A DNA stretch of 5,742 nucleotides from DAOVGU01 sp030637775 [NCBI: bacterium] (GCA_030637775.1 DAOWFY010000166.1:1-5742), one strand, 5' to 3'; counted from the stretch's first letter, positions 1-5,596 are shown. Numbers and translations are program-made. Notes: generated from the sequence alone by a model not told the origin.

Positions 1-1676
1 ACATCTGAATATTCTATATTTAGATAGGCTAAACCGATGTATTTCTCAGTAAAGGGAGAAAAGGTACCGCTGGTTACCTCCCCAATCCTCTTATTCTTAA
101 ATATAACCGGATAACCTTCCCGGGGAATAGCCCTTTCTGTCATCTCAAAGGAGATGATCCTTTTTCTTAATTTTTTCCTGAGAAGCACTTCTCTACCAAC
201 AAACCAGGGTTTATGGAACTTAACATAGAAACCGGCTCCAGCCTCAATGGGTGAGATATTGAATTTGCCGGCAAGCTCTTTTCCCCAAAGGGGGAATCCG
301 GCCTCGGTTCGGGTTGAATCCCTTGCTCCTAAACCGGCAGGTATTACCCCCAATCCCTCACCTTCTTTTAAAAGCAAATTCCAAATAAGACCACTATCAG
401 CAGAAGAAAGAAAAAGTTCAAAACCTATTTTCTCTCCCGTATAGCCGGCACAGGCAATGATAACTTCTCTCCCGGCAATCGCAGTCTCGATGAATTCTCT
501 TTTCTGTAGTTTTTCCAATCTTCTTAGGCCACCCTCAGCAATAATCCTCTTTAAAACAAGAAGGGAATTTGGTCCTTGCAAGGCAAGTATCGTCTTTTGC
601 TCTTTACCCGCAGATTGCTTACTTAAATTTCTTAAAATAACTTTTTCTTTTATCTCCTTTTGCGGATAATCTTCATCTATCAGATACTGTTTAGAATTGA
701 CCACATTTAGCCAGTTCCAGATTTTTTCCTGATTGATACAATTGCAAACCAAAAGATAATTCTTTCCATTCTTTCGATAAATCATCACATCATCCAAGAC
801 ATCGCCATCCGGATTTAAGACAAAGGAATAAAAGGATTCTTTGTCCTTCAACCACCATACATAGTTGGTAGTAACAATATCCAAAAAACTGGTTGCCCCT
901 TTGCCTTTAATTTCGATAATGCCCATATGCCCGATATCAAAAAGCGCCGCCGTTCTTCTCACCGCCTGATGCTCCTCAATGATGCTCGTATAAAAAATGG
1001 GCATTTCCCAGCCAGCGAAGGGAGAGATTTTCGCTCCTCTCCTCAGATGCTCGGGATAAAGAGGAGTCTTCTTTAATTTACCCTCTTTTTCCTCATAGAA
1101 GAACGCTCTCTTCTTATGATTCTTATGAGGGGAGACGACTTCTTTTAACCTCTTCTGACCGACGAAATATGGTTTGGATAAGGAGAACAATTCGGGATAT
1201 TCCTTATAGATGGTTTTGATATCCTTTCCCCTCTCCTTAATCCTCTCCGGCCATGCCTCACATCTCGGCAGGCGTGCTATACGGTGCTCCTTATTCGTCG
1301 CACCAGCACCCCTCAAGGGGAGTGAGTCCCCCGGAGATAGGTGGGGGTGTAACTTGTCAAATGTAGAGGTCTGACCCCCTATTATTACCGGGCCATTTAT
1401 CTTGGCTAAAATATCCTCATCAAAGATAATGTAGCCATTAGAAAGCTCCTTCAACCAGGACTTTACCAATCTCATTTTTTTGGCATTGCTGCATAAGACA
1501 AGAAAGCCCTTCTCCCTTTTCTTCAAAGTAATGGCATCAAGAAGTATGCCATCCCTATTAAAAAGTAAACTTGACAAAGATTCCCCGGATTTAAGGGAGC
1601 TGATATCAGAGGTAACCACCTGCTGGAGGAAGGTCTCTGCTCTTTTACCGGATATCTTCAATAATCTTTCTGACAT
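1..1676 (-). CDS. gcvT: Aminomethyltransferase (glycine cleavage T protein) with extra N-terminal GcvT/YgfZ-like domain, C-terminus cut by window edge
   Basis: I translated this frame by hand: 558 codons without a stop, running off the left edge. Residues about 200-558 are a nearly complete GcvT, which moves the methylene group of protein-bound aminomethyl-lipoate to tetrahydrofolate and releases ammonia. Landmarks are FAGWEMP (220-226), FDIGHMG (246-252), the conserved DD pair (295-296), YTGE (412-415) and GLGARD (448-453). Cys409 stands where the family usually has Arg before GYTGE. Only some 15-40 C-terminal residues should be missing. Residues 1-100 form a second, half-length GcvT/YgfZ-like domain (LKISGKRAETFLQQVVTSD, then FNRDGILLDA), followed by an odd GC-rich stretch (about 100-142) and a linker with KPYFVGQK (168-175). 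ATG 1676 is chosen because the domain begins at once; AAAGGA precedes it by only 2 bases. It overlaps the end of glyA by 32 bases, suggesting translational coupling. The GcvT call is firm; the role of the front domain is unknown. Confidence 0.9.
   Translation of the reverse strand, partial: MSERLLKISGKRAETFLQQVVTSDISSLKSGESLSSLLFNRDGILLDAITLKKREKGFLVLCSNAKKMRLVKSWLKELSNGYIIFDEDILAKINGPVIIGGQTSTFDKLHPHLSPGDSLPLRGAGATNKEHRIARLPRCEAWPERIKERGKDIKTIYKEYPELFSLSKPYFVGQKRLKEVVSPHKNHKKRAFFYEEKEGKLKKTPLYPEHLRRGAKISPFAGWEMPIFYTSIIEEHQAVRRTAALFDIGHMGIIEIKGKGATSFLDIVTTNYVWWLKDKESFYSFVLNPDGDVLDDVMIYRKNGKNYLLVCNCINQEKIWNWLNVVNSKQYLIDEDYPQKEIKEKVILRNLSKQSAGKEQKTILALQGPNSLLVLKRIIAEGGLRRLEKLQKREFIETAIAGREVIIACAGYTGEKIGFELFLSSADSGLIWNLLLKEGEGLGVIPAGLGARDSTRTEAGFPLWGKELAGKFNISPIEAGAGFYVKFHKPWFVGREVLLRKKLRKRIISFEMTERAIPREGYPVIFKNKRIGEVTSGTFSPFTEKYIGLAYLNIEYSD
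1250..1380. repeat. GC-rich palindromic repeat-like insertion inside the gcvT frame
   Basis: This stretch differs from the AT-rich coding sequence around it and is dense in inverted repeats. On the plus strand they are: GCCATGCC/GGCAGGC with a one-base bulge (1250-1273); GGTGCT/AGCACC (1283-1310); CACCCCT/AGGGGAGTG (1307-1324); CCCCC/GGGGG (1328-1347); and GGTC-t-GACC (1368-1376). The minus-strand end, GGGGTCAGACC followed by TCTACATTTGACA, resembles from memory a sequence dispersed in many environmental genomes near REP-associated transposases. That resemblance is unverified. It encodes about 42 residues (about 100-142 of the GcvT frame) rich in His, Pro, Gly and Arg, without stop or frame change. 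The flanks IINGPV-type and WPERIKERGKDI read as ordinary protein, so I infer an in-frame insertion. The exact ends are uncertain. Confidence 0.6.
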
Positions 1677-3066
1677 CTTCCTTTGCTCTTTGTAAAATCT
1701 CAAAATCGATCTTTCCTCGGGGAATCTCCCCGGTAAGGCCAATATATGAAAATGGCTTAATGTTGGTCAAAATAGCAGCGATAACTTTAGCCAATTTCTT
1801 CATCTCGAGAACTCCGAACTCTCGTTGGGTAACCCACGGGGTGCCAAGTCGAATACCACTGGCTAAAGTGGTAGCTTCGTCTCCAGGGATAGTATTCTTA
1901 TTGGTCACTATTCCGGCAAGATCTAAAATGCGGGCCGCCGGCTCCCCCTTCAGAGGATAGCCATTTCTTCCCTTAATCTTCCTTAGGTCAATTACCAAAA
2001 GATGGGTATTTGTTCCTCCATAGGCCAATTTCAAACCTTCATTCTGCAAAGCAGAGGCTAAAACTTTGCAATTTTCAACTATTCTTTTTTGGAGATGACG
2101 ATATTGTCTTGTCTGGGCAATTTTGAAGGCAACCGCAATTGCGGCAAATTTGTTCACATGAGGTCCTCCCTGCTCTCCCGGAAAGACACTACTCTCAATC
2201 TTTTTTGCCTTTTCCCTATCGGTTGTCAGAATAACTGCCGCCCTGGGTCCACAGATAGTTTTATGGGTGGTAAAGGTAATCACATCGGCATACCCAATAG
2301 GGGTTGGATAGAAACCGGCGATAACCAGACCGGCCGGATGGGCAATATCGGCAAAAAGCAAAGCCCCGCATTTATCGGCAATCTCGCGAAATCTCCGCCA
2401 GTCCGGTGCCCAGGGATAGGAGGTATAGCCAGCAATGAGCATCTTTGGTTTATATCTTAAAGCCAACTTTTCTATCCTTTCATAATTGAGCCTTTCGGTC
2501 TTGGAATCGACCCCATAGGAGACAATATCATACCTTTTGCCTGAACGATTAAACTTGCTTCCGTGGGTTAAATGTCCGCCAACAGTCAGCGCCATTCCCA
2601 TTATTGTATCCCGTGGTTCACAGAAGGCTTCATAGACGCTATTGTTGGCTGCCGCTCCCGAGAGAGGCTGGATATTAACGAAGATATCCTCTGCTCTTGT
2701 TCTATCGGTAGCAAAGCATTTGGCTATTCTTCTCCTGGCTAAAGATTCAATGAAATCGGCATATTCGCAACCCTTATAGAAACGTCGGTTGCCGTAACGG
2801 CGATAATAGGAAAGCTGGTATTCAAAATCAAGTAGTTCCTTCTCCTCCCCTTGATTCATTCTTAAGGCGGGATAGCCCTCGGCATAGATGTTGGTAAAGC
2901 GAGAACCTAAAGCTTCCCTTACCGCTTTTGGGCAGATACTCTCGGAAGGAATAAGAATGACCTTGTCTTTTTGCCTTCTTTCCTCAAAATCAATAATCAG
3001 ACCTGTGTCGGAATCTACCTCGGATAAATCCTTTTTATCAAGCAAATCTTTATATTTCTTTATCAT
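1645..3066 (-). CDS. glyA: Serine hydroxymethyltransferase
   Basis: A 473-residue PLP enzyme that interconverts serine plus tetrahydrofolate with glycine plus 5,10-methylene-tetrahydrofolate in the cytoplasm. Visible motifs are IPSES (39-43, usually xSEN), TNIYAEGYP (58-66), RFYKGCEYADFIESLA (95-110), SGAAANNSVY (136-145), GGHLTHG (163-169), DIAHPAGL (240-247), TTHKT with the PLP-binding Lys269, GPR (273-275) and SGIRLGTP (403-410). It is longer than the usual 415-420 residues, mainly from about 27 extra residues (67-94) between YAEGYP and RFYKG. I recognise this insert from a subgroup of bacterial enzymes. ATG 3066 is the first possible start because an in-frame TAA lies directly before it; no Shine-Dalgarno sequence can be seen. 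A glycine riboswitch lies upstream and gcvT overlaps downstream, so the enzyme probably works in the glycine-to-serine direction here. Confidence 0.95.
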   Translation of the reverse strand: MIKKYKDLLDKKDLSEVDSDTGLIIDFEERRQKDKVILIPSESICPKAVREALGSRFTNIYAEGYPALRMNQGEEKELLDFEYQLSYYRRYGNRRFYKGCEYADFIESLARRRIAKCFATDRTRAEDIFVNIQPLSGAAANNSVYEAFCEPRDTIMGMALTVGGHLTHGSKFNRSGKRYDIVSYGVDSKTERLNYERIEKLALRYKPKMLIAGYTSYPWAPDWRRFREIADKCGALLFADIAHPAGLVIAGFYPTPIGYADVITFTTHKTICGPRAAVILTTDREKAKKIESSVFPGEQGGPHVNKFAAIAVAFKIAQTRQYRHLQKRIVENCKVLASALQNEGLKLAYGGTNTHLLVIDLRKIKGRNGYPLKGEPAARILDLAGIVTNKNTIPGDEATTLASGIRLGTPWVTQREFGVLEMKKLAKVIAAILTNIKPFSYIGLTGEIPRGKIDFEILQRAKEDVRKIIEDIR

Positions 3067-3068
3067 TT

Positions 3069-3100
3069 AAAAATAAAGGGGCATTTCTTTATGCCCCCCT
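3069..3100 (-). terminator. Riboswitch-controlled intrinsic terminator abutting glyA
   Basis: On the minus strand GGGGCAT (3097-3091), loop AAAGAA, and ATGCCCC (3084-3078) form a 7-bp stem. G-U and A-U pairs can extend it to about 10 bp. It is followed by TTTATTTTT (3077-3069). The upstream arm shares its G-run with the closing P1 stem of the second glycine aptamer (CAGGGG, 3101-3096). Forming the aptamer should therefore weaken the terminator, as in the known glycine-activated gcvT leaders. The U-run ends 2 bases before the glyA ATG, leaving no room for a normal ribosome binding site. Confidence 0.85.
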
Positions 3101-3249
3101 GTCCTTTTACCTGAGAGATTTAACCCTTCGGTTTCCCTCCATCGCGGAGAGACCTCTCCAGAGGTTTTTTAGACGGCAGTCCTTTTGCCTGAGAGTTTTT
3201 TGCCCCTTCGGCTCCTCCGCTATTAGAGCGGAAGCCTCTCCCGCCATCT
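3096..3249 (-). promoter_or_regulatory. Tandem (two-aptamer) glycine riboswitch
   Basis: Two glycine aptamers lie head to tail in the glyA leader. Aptamer I (3249-3171) is closed by AGATGGC (3249-3243) pairing with GCCGTCT (3177-3171), with one G-U pair. It contains GGGAGAG, a GC-rich variable hairpin (about 3235-3213), CCGAAGGGGC, and CTCTCAGGCAAAAGGAC. Aptamer II (3164-3096) is closed by CCTCTG (3164-3159) with CAGGGG (3101-3096). It carries GGAGAG, ACCGAAGGG and CTCTCAGGTAAAAGGAC. The linker is six A residues (3170-3165). Both CTCTCAGG-type and AAAAGGAC cores are the family's most conserved parts. Position before glyA-gcvT and overlap of the last P1 with a terminator point to a switch that turns the operon on when glycine is high. 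The sign of the response is inference. Confidence 0.95.
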
Positions 3250-3259
3250 AGATATGAAA

Positions 3260-3274
3260 ATCTGGCTACCAGAT
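3260..3274 (-). terminator. Short hairpin between the 73-residue gene and the riboswitch; weak terminator or operator
   Basis: ATCTGG-TAG-CCAGAT is a perfect 6-bp inverted repeat with a 3-base loop, followed on the minus strand by only three further T residues and then C. It lies 12 bases past the stop codon of the 73-residue gene and 10 bases before the riboswitch. It could end the upstream transcript inefficiently, or be a protein-binding site for a glyA promoter. The stem is short and the U-run poor, so I hold the terminator reading loosely. Confidence 0.35.
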
Positions 3275-3286
3275 AGAAAAGATATA

Positions 3287-3508
3287 TTAATTGAGGCGGT
3301 ATTTTCTTGGAGCAAGAATTTCAAGCTTACCTTCCTTCTGCCACCTTTCCCAGCGAGCTTTGGTCAGAAGGAATAAGGCTTGCTGCTCCTCTCTATCTCG
3401 CGGTTTCCTTCCTATTCTTCTTCCTTTAGAAGAGATTAATAAGACCCGCATTTTAGCGAACTTGGCTAAATTTTTTCGGTAATAGTTATTAAAATTAAGC
3501 CTTATCAT
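3287..3508 (-). CDS. Small basic protein of unknown function, partner of the nucleotidyltransferase
   Basis: The frame encodes 73 residues and I do not recognise it. It is strongly basic, with KGRRIGRKPRDR at residues 29-40 and a likely helix with LLTKARWERWQKEGKLEIL (47-65). It has no Cys or His, no signal peptide and no membrane segment. The lack of His excludes the RX4-6H HEPN partner often found next to such nucleotidyltransferases. The ATG lies 3 bases after the upstream stop, so the two genes form one transcription unit and are probably translationally coupled. Met20 (MRVLLISS) is an alternative start, since the conserved-looking part begins there; neither start has a convincing Shine-Dalgarno sequence. 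By position it could be an antitoxin or accessory subunit, which is inference only. Confidence 0.6.
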   Translation of the reverse strand: MIRLNFNNYYRKNLAKFAKMRVLLISSKGRRIGRKPRDREEQQALFLLTKARWERWQKEGKLEILAPRKYRLN

Positions 3509-3511
3509 TTT

Positions 3512-4084
3512 TTATTTTGAACATCTCTTCTTTAATTTTTTTAATGCCTTTAAAGCCTCTTCCTTTAAGGCACGGCTCTCTAAATATGGCCAGTCAATCT
3601 CTGAAAAATGAAGTTTCATCAATTGTTCTGCCCATTCTGCATCTTCTATCGACTTCCAATGGACATAGGCATTGAGTCGATCAATAATTAAGTCCTCTAT
3701 TCCAATTAAATAGACCTTTAATCCTTCTACCTCTGCTTCCAATATTTTAGATTCCTCCCCTTCTCCTAACGAAGAAGCAGGAATTTCCACCTCTAAGTCA
3801 ATCTCGGACAAAAGCCAATGTCTCCCTAATTTTTTAAATCCCCACGATTTAAGCAGTTTATCGATAATTTTGTAACCCGGCGAGACCAGGTCAATATCGG
3901 CGGTTGCATAGGTGCCCAAAGTATAAAATTCTACTGCATTCCCTCCTACAACAATCGGTTTGATTCCTTTATCCTTCAAATATTTGGTGAGAATGCCAAC
4001 AAAATATAATCGTTGTTTAAAAGGAGGGGAAATCCTTAGAAGCCGCCTAAATTCTAAAGGCTTGGCAGAAACTTTCTTCTTCAT
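3512..4084 (-). CDS. Nucleotidyltransferase-fold protein (AbiEii/DUF6036-like), possible toxin
   Basis: A 190-residue protein from ATG 4084; a TTG directly upstream (4087) would add one residue. Numbering here starts at ATG 4084. It shows the minimal nucleotidyltransferase signature VVGGNAVEFYTLGTYATADIDLV: GG at 47-48, the metal-binding DxD at Asp63 and Asp65, and a likely third acidic position in IDLEVEI (95-101). The later IGIEDLIIDRLNAYVHWKSIEDAEWA (about 128-152) matches the EDLI..R/K...WR.KD-like segment of AbiEii and DUF6036 families. Such proteins include toxins that transfer nucleotides to tRNA or to partner proteins, but the substrate here is unknown. It is the first gene after a strong promoter with a palindrome at +1, and is followed closely by a small basic protein. 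The fold is well supported; the toxin role rests on organisation alone. Confidence 0.8.
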   Translation of the reverse strand: MKKKVSAKPLEFRRLLRISPPFKQRLYFVGILTKYLKDKGIKPIVVGGNAVEFYTLGTYATADIDLVSPGYKIIDKLLKSWGFKKLGRHWLLSEIDLEVEIPASSLGEGEESKILEAEVEGLKVYLIGIEDLIIDRLNAYVHWKSIEDAEWAEQLMKLHFSEIDWPYLESRALKEEALKALKKLKKRCSK

Positions 4085-4126
4085 CAATAATTATTTAGCC
4101 AATAAAGGTAATTTTTGAAAACGTCG

Positions 4127-4140
4127 CCAACCTAAGTTGG
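4127..4140. promoter_or_regulatory. Palindrome at the predicted transcription start (candidate operator)
   Basis: CCAAC-CTAA-GTTGG is an inverted repeat of 5-bp arms around a 4-base centre. It starts 5 bases beyond the -10 box of the nucleotidyltransferase promoter and covers the expected +1 near 4138. A protein bound here would block initiation, as in autoregulated toxin-antitoxin operons. The same arms could form a small hairpin at the RNA 5' end. Confidence 0.45.
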
Positions 4141-4144
4141 TTAA

Positions 4145-4173
4145 AGTATACCGCAGATTAAAAGTTAAGTCAA
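4145..4173 (-). promoter_or_regulatory. Sigma70-type promoter of the nucleotidyltransferase operon
   Basis: Minus-strand -35 box TTGACT (4173-4168) and -10 box TATACT (4150-4145) are separated by exactly 17 bases. Each matches the consensus at 5 of 6 positions. Transcription should start near 4138, giving a leader of about 54 bases before ATG 4084. Confidence 0.8.
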
Positions 4174-4220
4174 AAATCATTTCTCTCCCTCCCCAACTTT
4201 GTTTATCGGCTCTAAACTTA

Positions 4221-4250
4221 TTGACAATAAAGGCTCTTTTCTGTTATATT
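4221..4250 (+). promoter_or_regulatory. Sigma70-type promoter of the M20 peptidase gene
   Basis: A perfect -35 box TTGACA (4221-4226) is followed after 18 bases by TATATT (4245-4250, 5 of 6). TTATAT with 17-base spacing is the alternative register. The expected start is about 4256-4258, only 0-3 bases before the peptidase ATG at 4259, so the mRNA would be leaderless or nearly so. It diverges from the nucleotidyltransferase promoter, with 47 bases between the two -35 boxes. Confidence 0.75.
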
Positions 4251-4258
4251 TATTGGAA

Positions 4259-5470
4259 ATGGAGAAGGATGTTTTTGCCGAATTGACTAAATTAAAAAAG
4301 GAGATGGTTGGCTCCTTGATGGAACTGGTTAAGATTCCTGCGATCAGCCCACAATCGGGAGGAAAGGGAGAGGCGGAAAAGAGCAAATTCGTAGAAGAGC
4401 TTTGTAATGATATTGGATTTGATGAGATTATCCATTATGATGCCCCCAGCCGGCAGGGAAAAAGACCTAACCTCATTGCTAAAATAAAGGGAAGAAAATC
4501 GGGGAGTCCTCGGCTCTGGATTATTACCCATCTGGATGTTGTTCCCCCAGGAAACTTAAAATTATGGAAAACTCATCCTTTTGCCCCGGAAATCAGGAAG
4601 GGAAAGATTTTTGGTCGGGGAACCGAGGATAATGGCCAGGACCTTATCGCTGCCTTATATGCCCTCAAAGCGATAAAAAATTTAGGGATAACTCCGGAAA
4701 GGGATATCTACTTTGCGGCCTGCTCTGATGAAGAAACGATCAGTAAATATGGGATGAAATATTTAATTAATAGGAATCTTTTTAAGAAAGGGGACCTCTT
4801 CCTTGTTCCTGATGGCGGAAGTCCGGATGGCTCTCTGATCCAGGTAGCGGAAAAGTCCTTGCTCTGGCTGCAGATTGAAACAACTGGTAAGCAATGCCAT
4901 GCCAGCATACCGGAGCAAGGAATTAATGCTCTTGAAGCTGGCTCCTATTTTATTGGCAGGCTAAAAAATCTGCGGAAGGCCTTTGGCAAGAAGGACCCTT
5001 TCTACGAACCGCCTTATTCCTCCTTTGCGCCGACTAAAAGACTGGAAAATATTCCCAATATCAATACTATTCCCGGCACCGATACATTTTTTATAGATTG
5101 CCGAATCTTGCCTTGCTACGAAATTTCTGAAGTCTTAAAGTTCTTGGAAAAGATCAAAAAAGAGGTAGAAAGGGAAAAGAAGGTAAAGATTAAGATCAAG
5201 ATTATTCAGAAGGAAGAGGCGACAAAAACTAAAAGACACAGCCCAATAGCAAAGGTCCTGAAGAAAGCGGTAGAAAGAGTCTGCGGTGTAAAACCAAGAG
5301 TAAGGGGGGTTGGATGGGGCACCTGTGCTGCTTTCGTACGGAAACTTGGCTATCCGGCGGTCGTCTGGAGTAAAGTGGAGAGAACAGCCCATAGCCCCAA
5401 TGAATACGCAAAAATTGAGAATCTTCTCACCGACAGCAAAGTCTTCGCTTCGGTATTCATTTCGCTTTAA
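4259..5470 (+). CDS. M20-family metallopeptidase/deacylase (ArgE/DapE/carboxypeptidase class)
   Basis: A 403-residue cytoplasmic zinc hydrolase of the M20 family, which cleaves peptides or N-acyl amino acids. The full two-metal site is visible: HLD (His91, Asp93), GRGTEDNGQ with bridging Asp124, the catalytic and metal-binding Glu158-Glu159 in SDEE, Asp185 in VPDGG, and His378 in TAHSPNEY. The lid/dimerisation domain is inserted at about residues 195-320 and carries GKQCHAS with His214 and PEQGINALEAG. The length is normal for the family. Sequence alone does not distinguish dipeptidase, desuccinylase or acetylornithine-type activity, so no gene symbol is given. An upstream in-frame TTG (4199) would add 20 residues but lies before the promoter -35 box, so ATG 4259 is chosen. 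No Shine-Dalgarno is present, in keeping with a leaderless mRNA. It ends in tandem TAA codons (5468-5473). Confidence 0.92.
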   Translation: MEKDVFAELTKLKKEMVGSLMELVKIPAISPQSGGKGEAEKSKFVEELCNDIGFDEIIHYDAPSRQGKRPNLIAKIKGRKSGSPRLWIITHLDVVPPGNLKLWKTHPFAPEIRKGKIFGRGTEDNGQDLIAALYALKAIKNLGITPERDIYFAACSDEETISKYGMKYLINRNLFKKGDLFLVPDGGSPDGSLIQVAEKSLLWLQIETTGKQCHASIPEQGINALEAGSYFIGRLKNLRKAFGKKDPFYEPPYSSFAPTKRLENIPNINTIPGTDTFFIDCRILPCYEISEVLKFLEKIKKEVEREKKVKIKIKIIQKEEATKTKRHSPIAKVLKKAVERVCGVKPRVRGVGWGTCAAFVRKLGYPAVVWSKVERTAHSPNEYAKIENLLTDSKVFASVFISL

Positions 5471-5480
5471 TAAAGAGTTT

Positions 5481-5497
5481 TTTTAGCAAGGCTAAAA
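5481..5497. repeat. AT-rich hairpin after the peptidase gene
   Basis: TTTTAGC-AAG-GCTAAAA is a perfect 7-bp inverted repeat with a 3-base loop, 10 bases beyond the peptidase stop codon. Its T-run precedes rather than follows the stem on the plus strand, so it is not a standard intrinsic terminator. It may protect or process the mRNA 3' end. Confidence 0.4.
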
Positions 5498-5511
5498 GGA
5501 AATTCTATACT
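5483..5511 (+). promoter_or_regulatory. Weak candidate upstream promoter
   Basis: TTAGCA (5483-5488, 4 of 6) is followed after 17 bases by TATACT (5506-5511, 5 of 6). It lies about 85 bases upstream of the strong promoter at 5568, an arrangement like the tandem promoters of rRNA operons. The -35 box overlaps a hairpin and the match could be chance in AT-rich DNA. Confidence 0.25.
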
Positions 5512-5567
5512 ATAAATTCAGCAAAATATCAGAAAGTATTACCTATGCACCCATCCCGTACAGAGAT

Positions 5568-5596
5568 TTGACAGAAAATAATGATTGTATTACAAT
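5568..5596 (+). promoter_or_regulatory. Strong sigma70-type promoter of the right-hand transcript
   Basis: Perfect -35 TTGACA (5568-5573), 17-base spacer, and -10 TACAAT (5591-5596, 5 of 6). The expected start is near 5602-5604, so a leader of 100 bases or more follows. I see no A/T-tract UP element directly upstream of the -35 box. It is the closest match to consensus in the window and would serve a highly expressed unit such as an rRNA operon. Confidence 0.8.

Noticed and set aside
1335-1366. Promoter within the palindromic insert on the minus strand (TTGACA and TATCTC)
   Set aside because: Spacing is 15 bases and the -10 match is poor; the TTGACA is part of the repeat-like sequence.
1250-1380. 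CRISPR array or tandem repeat
   Set aside because: The repeats are inverted and all different; there are no regularly spaced direct repeats anywhere in the window.
2089-2460. 123-codon open frame on the plus strand opposite glyA
   Set aside because: It is antisense to the highly conserved centre of glyA and its translation resembles no protein; other frames opposite gcvT, glyA and the peptidase are rejected for the same reason.
3291-3482. 63-codon plus-strand frame opposite the small basic gene
   Set aside because: No promoter or ribosome site, and the minus-strand frame is tied to an operon by its 3-base spacing; the plus frame is a shadow.
4199-4258. Upstream TTG start for the peptidase, adding 20 residues
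   Set aside because: It lies before the -35 box of the only good promoter, and the added residues precede the normal family N-terminus.
5481-5497. Intrinsic terminator of the peptidase gene
   Set aside because: The hairpin has no T-run after it on either strand; listed only as a hairpin.
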